In this document: positions 1-7,931 of the stretch, one piece after another | How the letters are laid out: the number at the start of each line of letters is the position of its first letter | Numbering within the stretch: position 1 is the first letter of the stretch | Source: Acinetobacter gyllenbergii CIP 110306 = MTCC 11365 | GTDB lineage: Bacteria > Pseudomonadota > Gammaproteobacteria > Pseudomonadales > Moraxellaceae | NCBI RefSeq assembly: GCF_000413855.1 | Contig: NZ_ATGG01000020.1 | Location: 62,001 to 126,000, forward strand | Length of the DNA: 64,000 nucleotides | Direction: 5' to 3' | Notes under the pieces: model-generated | Seen by the model: only the letters and a program-made list of their open reading frames with translations | Told to the model about the DNA's origin: nothing | Databases searched by the model: none | Made by a program: the position numbers and the translations under genes

Positions 1-294
1 TGTAAAGGTGCAATCGGCACTATTGTCATGATTGATCACGCTGCCGAAAACCCTTTATTAGATTTAGAGCAATATCTTCAGGCCTTTCAGCCCTTTAGTC
101 ATAATATTGTGATTGCAATTACCCATATTGATCGTATGCCAGAACGCACCTTATCCATGTATCGTGACTGGCTGGCCGCCAAAGAACTGAATTACCCACT
201 ATTCTTTATTGATGCACGTCAGCAAGATGATGTACTTCTTCTGGTCGAAACCTTGATTGCCACCATTGAAGTACATTATGGTCTCACTCACTAA
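1..294 (+). CDS. GTPase-like protein, C-terminal part (5' end outside window)
   Basis: The reading frame is open from base 1 (first visible residues CKGAIGTIVMID) to the stop at 292-294, so this is the last 97 residues of a longer gene. The pattern is that of a small Ras/MglA-like or 'ATP/GTP-binding' protein. A beta strand ends in an acidic residue (TIVMIDHA), and a second strand ends in ITHID, which sits where the G4 (N/T)KxD guanine-specificity motif is expected, with the lysine replaced by histidine. A later strand, PLFFIDARQ, would be the G5 region. The P-loop would lie upstream of the window, so the nucleotide-binding assignment is inferred. It converges on the TauE/SafE gene with only about 6 bases between them. 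Confidence 0.6.
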   Translation, partial: CKGAIGTIVMIDHAAENPLLDLEQYLQAFQPFSHNIVIAITHIDRMPERTLSMYRDWLAAKELNYPLFFIDARQQDDVLLLVETLIATIEVHYGLTH

Positions 295-300
295 AACGGA

Positions 301-1101
301 TTAGAGCAAACCTTTATAAATAAAGTAACTGCCAACCACCACCAATAGGCCTGCAAAACATTTTTTTAGCATGGCTGGTGACAGACGATGTGCCACTTTG
401 GCACCAAATTTTGCGGTGATAAAGCTCATCACACTGATGCCCAAGAAAGCATAGATATGCACATAACCAATCGTGTTCGGCACTTCAATCTGCTCTTTGG
501 CACCAAACCACATAAAGCCTAATGCCCCCGCCACTGCAATGGGTAAACCACAGGCAGCCGAAGTTGCCACTGCCTTTTGCATGACCACGCCATGACGATT
601 GAGATAAGGTACTGTAAGGCTGCCCCCCCCAATACCAAAAATCGCGGATGCCACCCCAATGCCACCACCCGCAGCAAGTTGTAACGCTGCTGAAGGAAGA
701 TGACGATTTGGATCAACCACCGCATTTGCCCCTCTAAACATCTTATAAGCCATCCAGACGGCGAAGACACCTATCACCAACTGTAAATGCTGCCCTGACA
801 TCAAATCAGCCACCCCAGCACCGAGGAATGAACCCAACACCAAGCCCGGTGCCAAATTACGAAATACGGGCCACAACACTGCCCCTTTTTTATGATGTGC
901 CATCACCGAACTAATCGAGGTCACAATAATGGTTGCTAAGGATGTTCCAACTGCAATATGCATAATGACATTGGGGTCATAATTCATTTGAGTGAACACA
1001 ATATATAAAATCGGCACAATAATTAGACCACCGCCCACACCAAATAGCCCCGCAGCAAATCCAGCAATTGCGCCAATCAGCAAATATATGATTAACTCCA
1101 T
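301..1101 (-). CDS. TauE/SafE family sulfite exporter-like permease
   Basis: An integral membrane protein of about 266 residues, the usual length for the TauE/SafE family, which moves sulfite, sulfoacetate or related organosulfur anions across the inner membrane. Two internally repeated halves each start with a glycine-rich helix: LFGVGGGLIIVPIL near residue 20 and IFGIGGGSLTVPYL near residue 157. This is the hallmark of the family. About eight hydrophobic segments are visible. I chose the ATG at 1101 (MELIIY); a GTG two codons earlier (1107) is also possible. It is divergent from birA with essentially no intergenic space, so the two genes must have overlapping control regions. The substrate cannot be told from the sequence, and no sulfur-metabolism gene is adjacent. 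Confidence 0.85.
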   Translation of the reverse strand: MELIIYLLIGAIAGFAAGLFGVGGGLIIVPILYIVFTQMNYDPNVIMHIAVGTSLATIIVTSISSVMAHHKKGAVLWPVFRNLAPGLVLGSFLGAGVADLMSGQHLQLVIGVFAVWMAYKMFRGANAVVDPNRHLPSAALQLAAGGGIGVASAIFGIGGGSLTVPYLNRHGVVMQKAVATSAACGLPIAVAGALGFMWFGAKEQIEVPNTIGYVHIYAFLGISVMSFITAKFGAKVAHRLSPAMLKKCFAGLLVVVGSYFIYKGLL

Positions 1102-1107
1102 AAACAC

Positions 1108-1884
1108 ATGACCACTCTACTTGTAAAAATGATGGATGATTTCGCAACCCGCCAGCTTCAGCAATTATTGAACGCAAAAAATCAATTTCCAGAAGTGGTG
1201 CTGCTTAAAACAACCACAACATCGACCAATGATGATATGCGTGAAATTGCACAAAAAGGGATGACCACAGGATTGGTCTGTAGTGCACAGCAAACCCAAG
1301 GTCGTGGTCAGCACCAGCGACAATGGGCCTCTCCTGAGGGCAACATTTATTTAAGCACACTGATCCAAACCAATACAGCACTGGATGGTCGCTTAGCGCT
1401 TGAAGTTGCGTTAAATATCTTACAGATGCCTAGCTTGCATGGCTTGAACTTACAGGTCAAATGGCCCAATGATTTATACAGCCCTCAGGGGAAATGGGGC
1501 GGAATCTTGGTAGAACCACTTTCACCCAATCAAGCCATTGTCGGTGTAGGGATGAATCTAAGTACTCCCCCTGTTGAAAATGCAGACCAACCGATCACCT
1601 CTTTAGCCATGCTCGGTTTAGCCCATGTAGATCGTTTAACCCTGATTGCGGAACTTTACACCGCAATTCAACAAGCAGCACAATGGTTCGAACATGGCAG
1701 TTATAATTTAGCTGAACGTTTTAACCATCATGCAATTTGGTTGAATCAACAGGTCGAATTTGAACATACCCTCGGTAAAGTTCAGGGGCTATTTCAAGGG
1801 ATTTCCAATGACGGTGCGGTGTTGATCAAAACCGATCAGCTTCAACAATTCTATCAAGGCCGTTTACGTCTTGCCTCGATTTAA
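1108..1884 (+). CDS. birA: Biotin--[acetyl-CoA-carboxylase] ligase, single-domain form
   Basis: Attaches biotin to the biotin carboxyl carrier protein of acetyl-CoA carboxylase via biotinyl-AMP. The catalytic core is clear: STNDD near residue 40, the biotin/AMP loop GRGQHQRQW near 66-74, KWPNDLY near 119, GGILVEP, and VGVGMNLS. The C-terminal SH3-like domain follows (residues about 210-258). The N-terminal winged-helix DNA-binding domain of the bifunctional E. coli BirA is absent, so this form should not repress a biotin operon. ATGs at 1129 and 1132 are alternative starts; none has a strong Shine-Dalgarno. It lies directly upstream of coaX (15-base gap), probably in the same operon. Confidence 0.93.
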   Translation: MTTLLVKMMDDFATRQLQQLLNAKNQFPEVVLLKTTTTSTNDDMREIAQKGMTTGLVCSAQQTQGRGQHQRQWASPEGNIYLSTLIQTNTALDGRLALEVALNILQMPSLHGLNLQVKWPNDLYSPQGKWGGILVEPLSPNQAIVGVGMNLSTPPVENADQPITSLAMLGLAHVDRLTLIAELYTAIQQAAQWFEHGSYNLAERFNHHAIWLNQQVEFEHTLGKVQGLFQGISNDGAVLIKTDQLQQFYQGRLRLASI

Positions 1885-1899
1885 AAGAGTGATGATGCA

Positions 1900-2643
1900 A
1901 TGAAAAGTTTATGGCTGGATATTGGTAATACCCGCTTAAAATACTGGATCACCGCACATGATCAAGTGATTGAACATGCTGCCGAGTTACACCTACAGTC
2001 ACCTGCCGATTTATTGCTCGGTTTGATTCAGCACTTTCGTCATCAGAATTTAAGTCGTGTCGGCATTTCTTCGGTTTTGGATTCGGAAAATAATCAACGT
2101 ATTCACATGATTCTCGACATTTTGGATATTCCAATTATTTTTGCCAAAGTGCATGCTGAATATGCGGGACTGCACTGCGGCTATGATGTGCCAAGCCAAC
2201 TCGGGATTGACCGTTGGTTGCAAGTCCTCGCCATGGCAAAACCCAATGAAAACTTTTGTGTGATTGGCTGTGGCACTGCCCTGACCATTGATCTGGTCGA
2301 AGGATTGCAACATCTGGGCGGCTATATTCTGCCAAATTTATATCTACAACGAGATTCGCTGATTCAAAATACCAAAGGCATTAAAATTCCAGACTCTGCT
2401 TTTGATAATTTAAAACCTGGCCATAACACAGTGGATGCAGTACATCACGGCATCTTGCTCGGCTTGATCAGCAGCATTGATCAAATTATGCAACAATCGC
2501 CGAAGAAGCTGATTTTGACTGGTGGCGATGCGAGCTTATTTGCAAAATTCCTTAGCCACTATCAACCTCAAGTTGAATCTGATTTATTACTCAAAGGCTT
2601 GCGCCATTATGTTCAACTAAACTCAGCTTTCAGCAAGGTTTGA
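1900..2643 (+). CDS. coaX: Type III pantothenate kinase
   Basis: Phosphorylates pantothenate, the first step of coenzyme A synthesis. The ASKHA-fold phosphate loop [10 protein letters not shown] is at residues 7-16, followed by [14 protein letters not shown] near 93-106, where the catalytic aspartate of GxDRW lies, and [10 protein letters not shown] near 124. GGYILPN and a late LTGGDA motif complete the nucleotide-binding fold. The length of 247 residues is normal for the family. It follows birA closely, so two cofactor genes are probably co-transcribed. Its last 31 bases overlap the convergent hydrolase gene on the other strand. Confidence 0.93.
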   Translation: MKSLWLDIGNTRLKYWITAHDQVIEHAAELHLQSPADLLLGLIQHFRHQNLSRVGISSVLDSENNQRIHMILDILDIPIIFAKVHAEYAGLHCGYDVPSQLGIDRWLQVLAMAKPNENFCVIGCGTALTIDLVEGLQHLGGYILPNLYLQRDSLIQNTKGIKIPDSAFDNLKPGHNTVDAVHHGILLGLISSIDQIMQQSPKKLILTGGDASLFAKFLSHYQPQVESDLLLKGLRHYVQLNSAFSKV

Positions 2644-3200
2644 ACAACTTGCAATAATTGAGGGAACTCACTAAACCCATCTTCTGTACGAAAATGCCCA
2701 GCTTGAGCCACCTCAATCAGTTGGGCATTGAGTAAATTTGAAAATTTAAAGGTGAGTGGTACAGGAACCACTGGATCATTAGTAGAAAAGAACACCAGAC
2801 GTCTTTGAATATTGACACGCAATAAACCACTTTCAAAATGGGAGTGTTCAAGAAAACTGTTGAACTCAGGATGTTTTGAAATAGGATCATGAAAACCGGC
2901 AATAAAAATGCCTGCTTTTACGGCATGCTGCTTGAGTCGTTTGGCGAGAAATCGAGCCACAGCCACACAAGATAAGCCATGTGCCACCACAATACTCTGT
3001 TCATTTAGTCCCTTGAGCTGTGCATCCAAGCAAGTTTGCCAAATCTCTGCTTCAGGATGATTGGCATCCGCAAGAAAAACCCGTTCAACGAAAACATCCT
3101 CACTTTTCAGTTGTTGTTCTAACCATGCATACCAATGCTGTTCTGGATCAGCATTTTCACAATGCAGAATAAATACGCTATTTTTTGAATTATGTGACAT
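2613..3200 (-). CDS. RBBP9/YdeN-family alpha/beta hydrolase
   Basis: A small cytosolic alpha/beta hydrolase of about 195 residues. An N-terminal strand (SVFILHC) is followed by a '[14 protein letters not shown]' segment typical of the RBBP9/YdeN family. The nucleophile elbow [15 protein letters not shown] near residue 75 carries the serine in G-L-S-C, a variant of the usual G-H-S-x-G. The probable acid lies in NDPVVP near 143 and the probable histidine in [10 protein letters not shown] near 170. The physiological substrate of this family is unknown. I prefer the ATG at 3200 over the upstream in-frame GTG (3209). It converges on and overlaps coaX by 31 bases. Confidence 0.82.
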   Translation of the reverse strand: MSHNSKNSVFILHCENADPEQHWYAWLEQQLKSEDVFVERVFLADANHPEAEIWQTCLDAQLKGLNEQSIVVAHGLSCVAVARFLAKRLKQHAVKAGIFIAGFHDPISKHPEFNSFLEHSHFESGLLRVNIQRRLVFFSTNDPVVPVPLTFKFSNLLNAQLIEVAQAGHFRTEDGFSEFPQLLQVVQTLLKAEFS

Positions 3201-3310
3201 ATTTAACACTACTTTTCAATGTAAAACATAGACTTATTTTTAATTTTCTTCTTTTTAAAGCACCTTGAATGTTGATGTTTTGTATTAAATTTATACAACA
3301 CACCCGCATT

Positions 3311-3336
3311 AAAAAAGGCGCATCACGCGCCTTTTT
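3311..3336 (-). terminator. Rho-independent terminator of ffh
   Basis: A GGCGC/GCGCC stem (3317-3321 and 3327-3331) with a 5-base loop. On the minus strand it is followed by a run of six T. It sits about 15 bases past the ffh stop codon. Confidence 0.85.
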
Positions 3337-3350
3337 AGGAAGTTTAGAAC

Positions 3351-4760
3351 TTACTTTTTCTGGTCATTGCTGCCAAATAAAGGGCCCATATTTCCACCGC
3401 CACCAAATTGCTTTTGCATATTGCCTAATGATTTCAACATTTTGCTCATACCTGATGGATTGGCGAATTTCTTCATCATCTTCGCCATTTGTGCTTGTTG
3501 CTTGATCAACTTATTGACCTCAGCTACATCCATACCACAACCTGCTGCGATACGTTTTTTACGGCTCGGATTCATCAAATCAGGATTACGACGCTCTTTG
3601 ATCGTCATCGACTGAATGATGGCTTCCATACGCTTCACTTGCTTTTCAGGGTTGGCTTTTTCAATTGCATCCTGAATGCCCGCATTGCTCATCCCCGGCA
3701 ACTTGTCCAAGAAGCCCATCATGCCGCCCATTTTGCTCATTTGCTCAAATTGCATCAGCATATCTTCAAAGTTGAAGGTTCCGCCTTTCTGCAATTTCTT
3801 CGCCATTTTTTCGGCTTTTTCTTTGTCGATTTTGCGTTCAACTTCTTCGACCAAAGAAAGGACGTCACCCATACCCAAAATACGTTGTGCAACACGATCT
3901 GGATGGAATGGCTCAAGTGCATCTAGCTTTTCACCAATCCCCAAGAACTTGATTGGTTTGCCTGTGATGGCACGAACAGAAAGTGCTGCACCACCGCGCG
4001 CATCACCATCCGTTTTGGTCAGAATCACACCGGTTAAAGCTAAAGCATCGTTAAATGCTTTTGCTGTATTGGCAGCATCCTGACCTGTCATCGCATCAAC
4101 GACGAATAGCGTCTCAGTCGGCTTCACCGCAGCATGTAATTCTTTAATCTCGTCCATCATGTCTTCATCGACATGTAGACGGCCTGCAGTATCGACAATC
4201 AAGACATCAGCAAACTGGATTTTTGCCTGCTCAATGGCACGATTGACAATATCAATTGGCTTTTCAGTTGCTTCTGAAGCAATAAAACCCACACCCACTT
4301 CATTGGATACGGTTTCTAACTGCTTGATCGCTGCTGGACGATATACGTCAGCAGAAACAGTCATGACTTTTTTCTTTTGACGTTCTTTTAAGAAACGCGC
4401 TAATTTTGCAGCTGTTGTGGTTTTACCCGCACCCTGCAAACCCGCAAGTAGGACAACAACAGGTGGCTTTGCGCTTAAATCTAGTGTCTCATTTGCCTCA
4501 CCCATCATCTTGGTGAGTTCATCATAGACAATCTTTACAAATGCCTGACCAGGAGAAAGCTGAGTCATGACCTCTTGACCGAGCGCTTCTTCCTTCACCT
4601 TCGCGATAAATTCACGAGTTACAGGTAACGCCACATCGGCTTCAAGAAGCGCCATACGTACTTCACGTAGGGTATCTTTAATATTGTCTTCGGTCAGCTG
4701 CCCTGAGCCAGTAACATTTCTTAAACTCTGTGTGAGTCGTTCTGTTAAGGTATCAAACAT
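3351..4760 (-). CDS. ffh: Signal recognition particle protein Ffh
   Basis: The SRP54-type GTPase that, with 4.5S RNA, binds signal sequences on nascent chains and docks with FtsY. The N domain (residues 1-90) is followed by the G domain: GLQGAGKTTTAAKLA near 108-122, DTAGRLH near 190 and TKTDGDARGGAAL near 247. The methionine-rich M domain (residues about 325-469) includes the RNA-binding helix with SRKKRIAAGCG, and the tail is rich in M, G and Q. The length of 469 aa is within the usual range. The gene is divergent from the CcsA-like gene; ffh next to a ypjD-like gene is a common gammaproteobacterial arrangement. The 4.5S RNA gene itself is not in the window. Confidence 0.97.
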   Translation of the reverse strand: MFDTLTERLTQSLRNVTGSGQLTEDNIKDTLREVRMALLEADVALPVTREFIAKVKEEALGQEVMTQLSPGQAFVKIVYDELTKMMGEANETLDLSAKPPVVVLLAGLQGAGKTTTAAKLARFLKERQKKKVMTVSADVYRPAAIKQLETVSNEVGVGFIASEATEKPIDIVNRAIEQAKIQFADVLIVDTAGRLHVDEDMMDEIKELHAAVKPTETLFVVDAMTGQDAANTAKAFNDALALTGVILTKTDGDARGGAALSVRAITGKPIKFLGIGEKLDALEPFHPDRVAQRILGMGDVLSLVEEVERKIDKEKAEKMAKKLQKGGTFNFEDMLMQFEQMSKMGGMMGFLDKLPGMSNAGIQDAIEKANPEKQVKRMEAIIQSMTIKERRNPDLMNPSRKKRIAAGCGMDVAEVNKLIKQQAQMAKMMKKFANPSGMSKMLKSLGNMQKQFGGGGNMGPLFGSNDQKK

Positions 4761-4907
4761 TGCGAAATCCGCTTAAAATGGCTAGTTGCAAAAAAATCTT
4801 TCTTAAAATAGAAAATTTATGCGTAAGATGCTATAGGATACTGTAGTTCGAAGCGAATTTATATCTTATATGGTGAATATTATTCATCCTCCTAAAAAAG
4901 GTTTGAC

Positions 4908-5717
4908 ATGATCAGTCTCCCCTTGGTTTACACAATTTTGGCACTCATCGCCTATACCAGTTCATTTTGGTATTTATTTATTCGATTGATGTCAAAACGT
5001 AGTCCAAATCTTTGGTGTTATGGTCTGATGGTTGGATTAGGCTTGGTACTGCATAGTACTGTGCTCTACCAAGACATGATGACGCCAATTGGGGTGAACT
5101 ATGATGTCTTTAACCTGATGTCATTTACTTCAGGGCTGATGTTAGCGCTGAGTTTGATTTTGAGCCTGATCCGCCCAATTCTGCCATTGAACCTGATCGG
5201 TACACCTGTTGCTGCCTTTGGCCTAATCTTGGGCTTTGCCTTTAGCCAACCCAATCAAATTATTGAACAGCATAGCTTGGGCTTAGATTTACACATCATT
5301 CTTTCGCTATCTGCTTATGCAGTGCTACTGATGGCCACCATTCATGCGGTATTGTTATGGTTCCAAGATCGAGAACTAAAAAAGAAACAAAAACGACGGA
5401 TCTGGGTCAACTTATTGCCGCCCTTCCAAGTGATGGAATCCCTGCTATTTGACTTGATTATCACAGGTTTTGGTCTGCTGACAGCAGCCTTGTTGTTTGG
5501 TTTCTTTACCATTGATAACTTTTTTGCCCAGCATCTGGCACATAAAACCGCCTTTAGTATTATTTCATGGTTCCTATATGGCGCCTTGCTCATAGGACAT
5601 TACAAATTCGGCTGGCGTGGACGCAAAGCCATTCGTTTTACCATTACTGGTTTTGTCCTGCTTGCCATTGGTTTTATGGGCAGTAAATTTGTATTAGAAA
5701 TGATTTTAGGGCGCTAG
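4908..5717 (+). CDS. CcsA/YpjD-like cytochrome c assembly family membrane protein
   Basis: An inner-membrane protein of 269 residues with about eight transmembrane segments. It matches the CcsA/HemX/YpjD pattern: a conserved histidine-bearing segment (LHIILSLSAYAVLL near residue 128), a second half with AHKTAFSIISWFLYGALL, and the signature WRGRKAIRFTITGF near residue 234. In E. coli the homologue YpjD is likewise encoded next to ffh and has been linked to membrane and SRP quality control rather than to cytochrome c. That role is from memory and would be inference here. The start ATG is preceded by AAAGG at a good distance. Confidence 0.82.
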   Translation: MISLPLVYTILALIAYTSSFWYLFIRLMSKRSPNLWCYGLMVGLGLVLHSTVLYQDMMTPIGVNYDVFNLMSFTSGLMLALSLILSLIRPILPLNLIGTPVAAFGLILGFAFSQPNQIIEQHSLGLDLHIILSLSAYAVLLMATIHAVLLWFQDRELKKKQKRRIWVNLLPPFQVMESLLFDLIITGFGLLTAALLFGFFTIDNFFAQHLAHKTAFSIISWFLYGALLIGHYKFGWRGRKAIRFTITGFVLLAIGFMGSKFVLEMILGR

Positions 5718-5796
5718 TTTTTACATTTTAATAAAAACTAGACAGCCTATCTTAAAATGCGTATAACGCTGTTTTCGCTTCGCTAGGTAATAAATC

Positions 5797-6726
5797 GTGA
5801 AACTTGTACTCGCCCCAATGGAAGGTCTGACTGATCCGATCATGCGTGATGTGCTCACTCATGTTGGCAGTTTTGATTGGTGCGTGACTGAGTTTATCCG
5901 TATTACCGATAGCATCCTGCCAGATCATATCTACGATAGCTTTTGTCCAGAACTGAAAAATGGGGGTAAAACTGCAGCAGGTACACCTGTACATGTACAG
6001 TTTCTTGGCAACAACCCCAATATGCTCGCTGCCAATGCTGCCAAAGTCGTAGAACTGGGCGCACCAGCTATTGATCTAAATTTCGGTTGTCCAGCCAAAA
6101 CAGTCAATCGCCATCGCGGCGGTTCTGTTTTATTGGATGAGCCTGAAACCGTACATCTACTGGTAAAAGCGGTACGCGATGCTGTGCCTGCGCATATTCC
6201 TGTTTCAGCCAAAATGCGTTTGGGCTACCTTGATGAAAATCATACGCTAGATAATGCCCATGCGATTGAAGACGCAGGTGCAAGCTGGCTCACTGTACAT
6301 GCGCGGACCAAAGCTGATGGTTATACCCCACCTGCCTATTGGGAAAAAATTCAGCCCATTACAGAAGCCTTAAACATCAATGTGATCGCCAACGGCGAGA
6401 TCTGGAACAATGCCGATGCTAAAGCCTGTTTAGCACAATCACATTGCCAAGATTTGATGATTGGACGTGGAGCAGTCACCACCCCTGATTTAACCCTGTG
6501 TATCCGCCAAAATATGGATCAGGCGCTTTTGTCTTGGTCAGATTTGGTTGACTTACAACTACGTTTCTTAAGCGGCCAATACAAGACTGAAATTGGTATG
6601 GTGGGACGTTATAAACAATGGCTAGGGATGATGACCAAAGCTTATCCAGAAGCACAAGCCTTATGGGGACAAGTGAAAAAAATCAAACAGCTTGATGAAA
6701 TCATTCAGTATTTAAAACAAAGCTGA
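5797..6726 (+). CDS. dusC: tRNA-dihydrouridine(16) synthase
   Basis: A flavoenzyme that reduces a uridine in the tRNA D-loop; the DusC subgroup acts on U16. The FMN-binding TIM barrel begins at once (LVLAPMEGLTDPIMRD). The catalytic cysteine is in NFGCPAKTVNRHRGG near residue 97, and KMRLGY, TVHARTKADGY and the phosphate-binding GRGAVTTPDL near 225 follow. The length of 309 aa fits DusC rather than the longer DusA or DusB. The start is GTG at 5797, preceded by AGG. A strong palindromic terminator lies 17 bases past the stop codon and is shared with the convergent secreted-protein gene. Confidence 0.92.
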   Translation: MKLVLAPMEGLTDPIMRDVLTHVGSFDWCVTEFIRITDSILPDHIYDSFCPELKNGGKTAAGTPVHVQFLGNNPNMLAANAAKVVELGAPAIDLNFGCPAKTVNRHRGGSVLLDEPETVHLLVKAVRDAVPAHIPVSAKMRLGYLDENHTLDNAHAIEDAGASWLTVHARTKADGYTPPAYWEKIQPITEALNINVIANGEIWNNADAKACLAQSHCQDLMIGRGAVTTPDLTLCIRQNMDQALLSWSDLVDLQLRFLSGQYKTEIGMVGRYKQWLGMMTKAYPEAQALWGQVKKIKQLDEIIQYLKQS

Positions 6727-6742
6727 TTGTTGTTCATACCTC

Positions 6743-6780
6743 TTCATTAAAAAAGCGGCCGAGGCCGCTTTTTTAATGAA
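6743..6780. terminator. Bidirectional terminator, 38-bp near-perfect palindrome
   Basis: Two 18-base arms that are exact reverse complements surround a 2-base centre (GA at 6761-6762). The GC core is AGCGGCC/GGCCGCT, flanked by six-base A and T runs. It lies between the convergent dusC (stop at 6726) and the minus-strand secreted-protein gene (stop at 6789) and can serve both. Confidence 0.92.
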
Positions 6781-6788
6781 TTTAGTCG

Positions 6789-7817
6789 CTACATTCCACT
6801 GACTTTCATTTTTAAATTGGTTATTGATGCACCTGTCATGCCAATATTTCCAATCGAAGCATTAGGTAAGTTATTAAATGTCCCTGCTTGTTGAGCATTA
6901 TTCGTACCTAACAAAACATTGTTGAGCTGTAAGTCAAATTTATTACTTGTTCCGGTATTTCCGAAAATTACGCCACCTTTATCCGTCGTCCCAGTAGGAC
7001 CATAAATTCCAGCATAGAAGCCTTTTAAACCAAAGGGATTCCCATTATTTCCGGTCAATTTGAAATTAAAGCTTGCGCCAACGGGTGCAGTCGTCGAGTC
7101 ACCAGATGTTGCATAATCCGACACCAACATAATATTACAGCCCGTACCCGTGCCACAGATCGACTCAATGGCTCCATCAAACATCACCATATGTCCTTGT
7201 GGAGATGCACCCATCTGAATATTCATGGTTGGCTTATTCGAAGCAAAAACAATATCAATTCCACCCACACGGAGTAACTCTTTTACATCACTTTTAAGTA
7301 ATGTGCCTGAATTAAAAATCGTATTGCGCGTATAAGTGCTGCCATTCAAATTAGAGAGGGATGAAGAACCAGCGGTATAAATCGATAAAGGAGAAATTCG
7401 AAGCCCTGTTACGTTGTTATTAAAAGCCAATGCAATATTGGCAAATGCACCACCTCGGGAAGCAGTACCAGCGTCCGTATCAATCGCAGCTCTAAGACCT
7501 AAAGTAGTCTCAGCGCTACCATTCAAACCTGTCACTTTGACAGGAGCTGCTGTCGATTGTCCTGCAACACCAGCAATCACCAAACCTGCACGATTGGTAT
7601 AAGACGGTGCGGTATAACCGCCGTAGGATAAGCCATCATTATCGATAATGGCCATTTGATCGAATTGAATATTTGCTTGGACACCAATCGTTAAACCATC
7701 CTGCCCTGTCATAGCCGAAAGACTTTGATCATCCATAGGCTGCATTGCCATTGATAAAGGACTCAACAGTAATAATGACAAACATCCAAATTTTTTGTTT
7801 TTATTCATTGTCCTCAT
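6789..7817 (-). CDS. Secreted DUF6160-like protein (342 aa), member 1 of the secreted cluster
   Basis: An exported protein of unknown function. A short signal peptide (KKFGCLSLLLLSPLSMAMQ) is followed at once by the shared cluster signature PMDDQSLSAMTGQDGLTIG. The rest is rich in G, N, T and S with alternating hydrophobic residues, as in beta-solenoid or beta-sheet surface proteins. One potential disulphide pair lies in CGTGTGCN near residue 220. The protein ends without a membrane anchor. The N-terminal signature resembles the DUF6160 family (family name from memory). An ATG three codons downstream (7808) is an alternative start. It is the last gene of the minus-strand cluster, 114 bases after the 807-aa gene, and ends at the large palindromic terminator. 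Confidence 0.75.
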   Translation of the reverse strand: MRTMNKNKKFGCLSLLLLSPLSMAMQPMDDQSLSAMTGQDGLTIGVQANIQFDQMAIIDNDGLSYGGYTAPSYTNRAGLVIAGVAGQSTAAPVKVTGLNGSAETTLGLRAAIDTDAGTASRGGAFANIALAFNNNVTGLRISPLSIYTAGSSSLSNLNGSTYTRNTIFNSGTLLKSDVKELLRVGGIDIVFASNKPTMNIQMGASPQGHMVMFDGAIESICGTGTGCNIMLVSDYATSGDSTTAPVGASFNFKLTGNNGNPFGLKGFYAGIYGPTGTTDKGGVIFGNTGTSNKFDLQLNNVLLGTNNAQQAGTFNNLPNASIGNIGMTGASITNLKMKVSGM

Positions 7818-7842
7818 CCGTAGACAAATGTTTAAAATATGT

Positions 7843-7870
7843 ACTATAGCTTAGCATAACCTTTTTCAAG
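7843..7870 (-). promoter_or_regulatory. Possible sigma-70 promoter for the 342-aa secreted protein
   Basis: On the minus strand, TATAGT (7843-7848) could be a -10 box, with TTGAAA or CTTGAA (7864-7870) as -35 at 15-16 bases spacing. It lies 26 bases upstream of the start codon in the only sizeable gap of the lower half of the cluster. The spacing is slightly short, so this is tentative. Confidence 0.35.
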
Positions 7871-7931
7871 CACAATCACTTTCTTAGCAAGTAGACAAGT
7901 GGAACTGAATGCTTTTATCAACTGCTAGCGC

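Noticed and set aside
519..2335. Antisense frames opposite TauE, birA and coaX
   Set aside because: They are shadows of genes with clear family motifs in the real frame.
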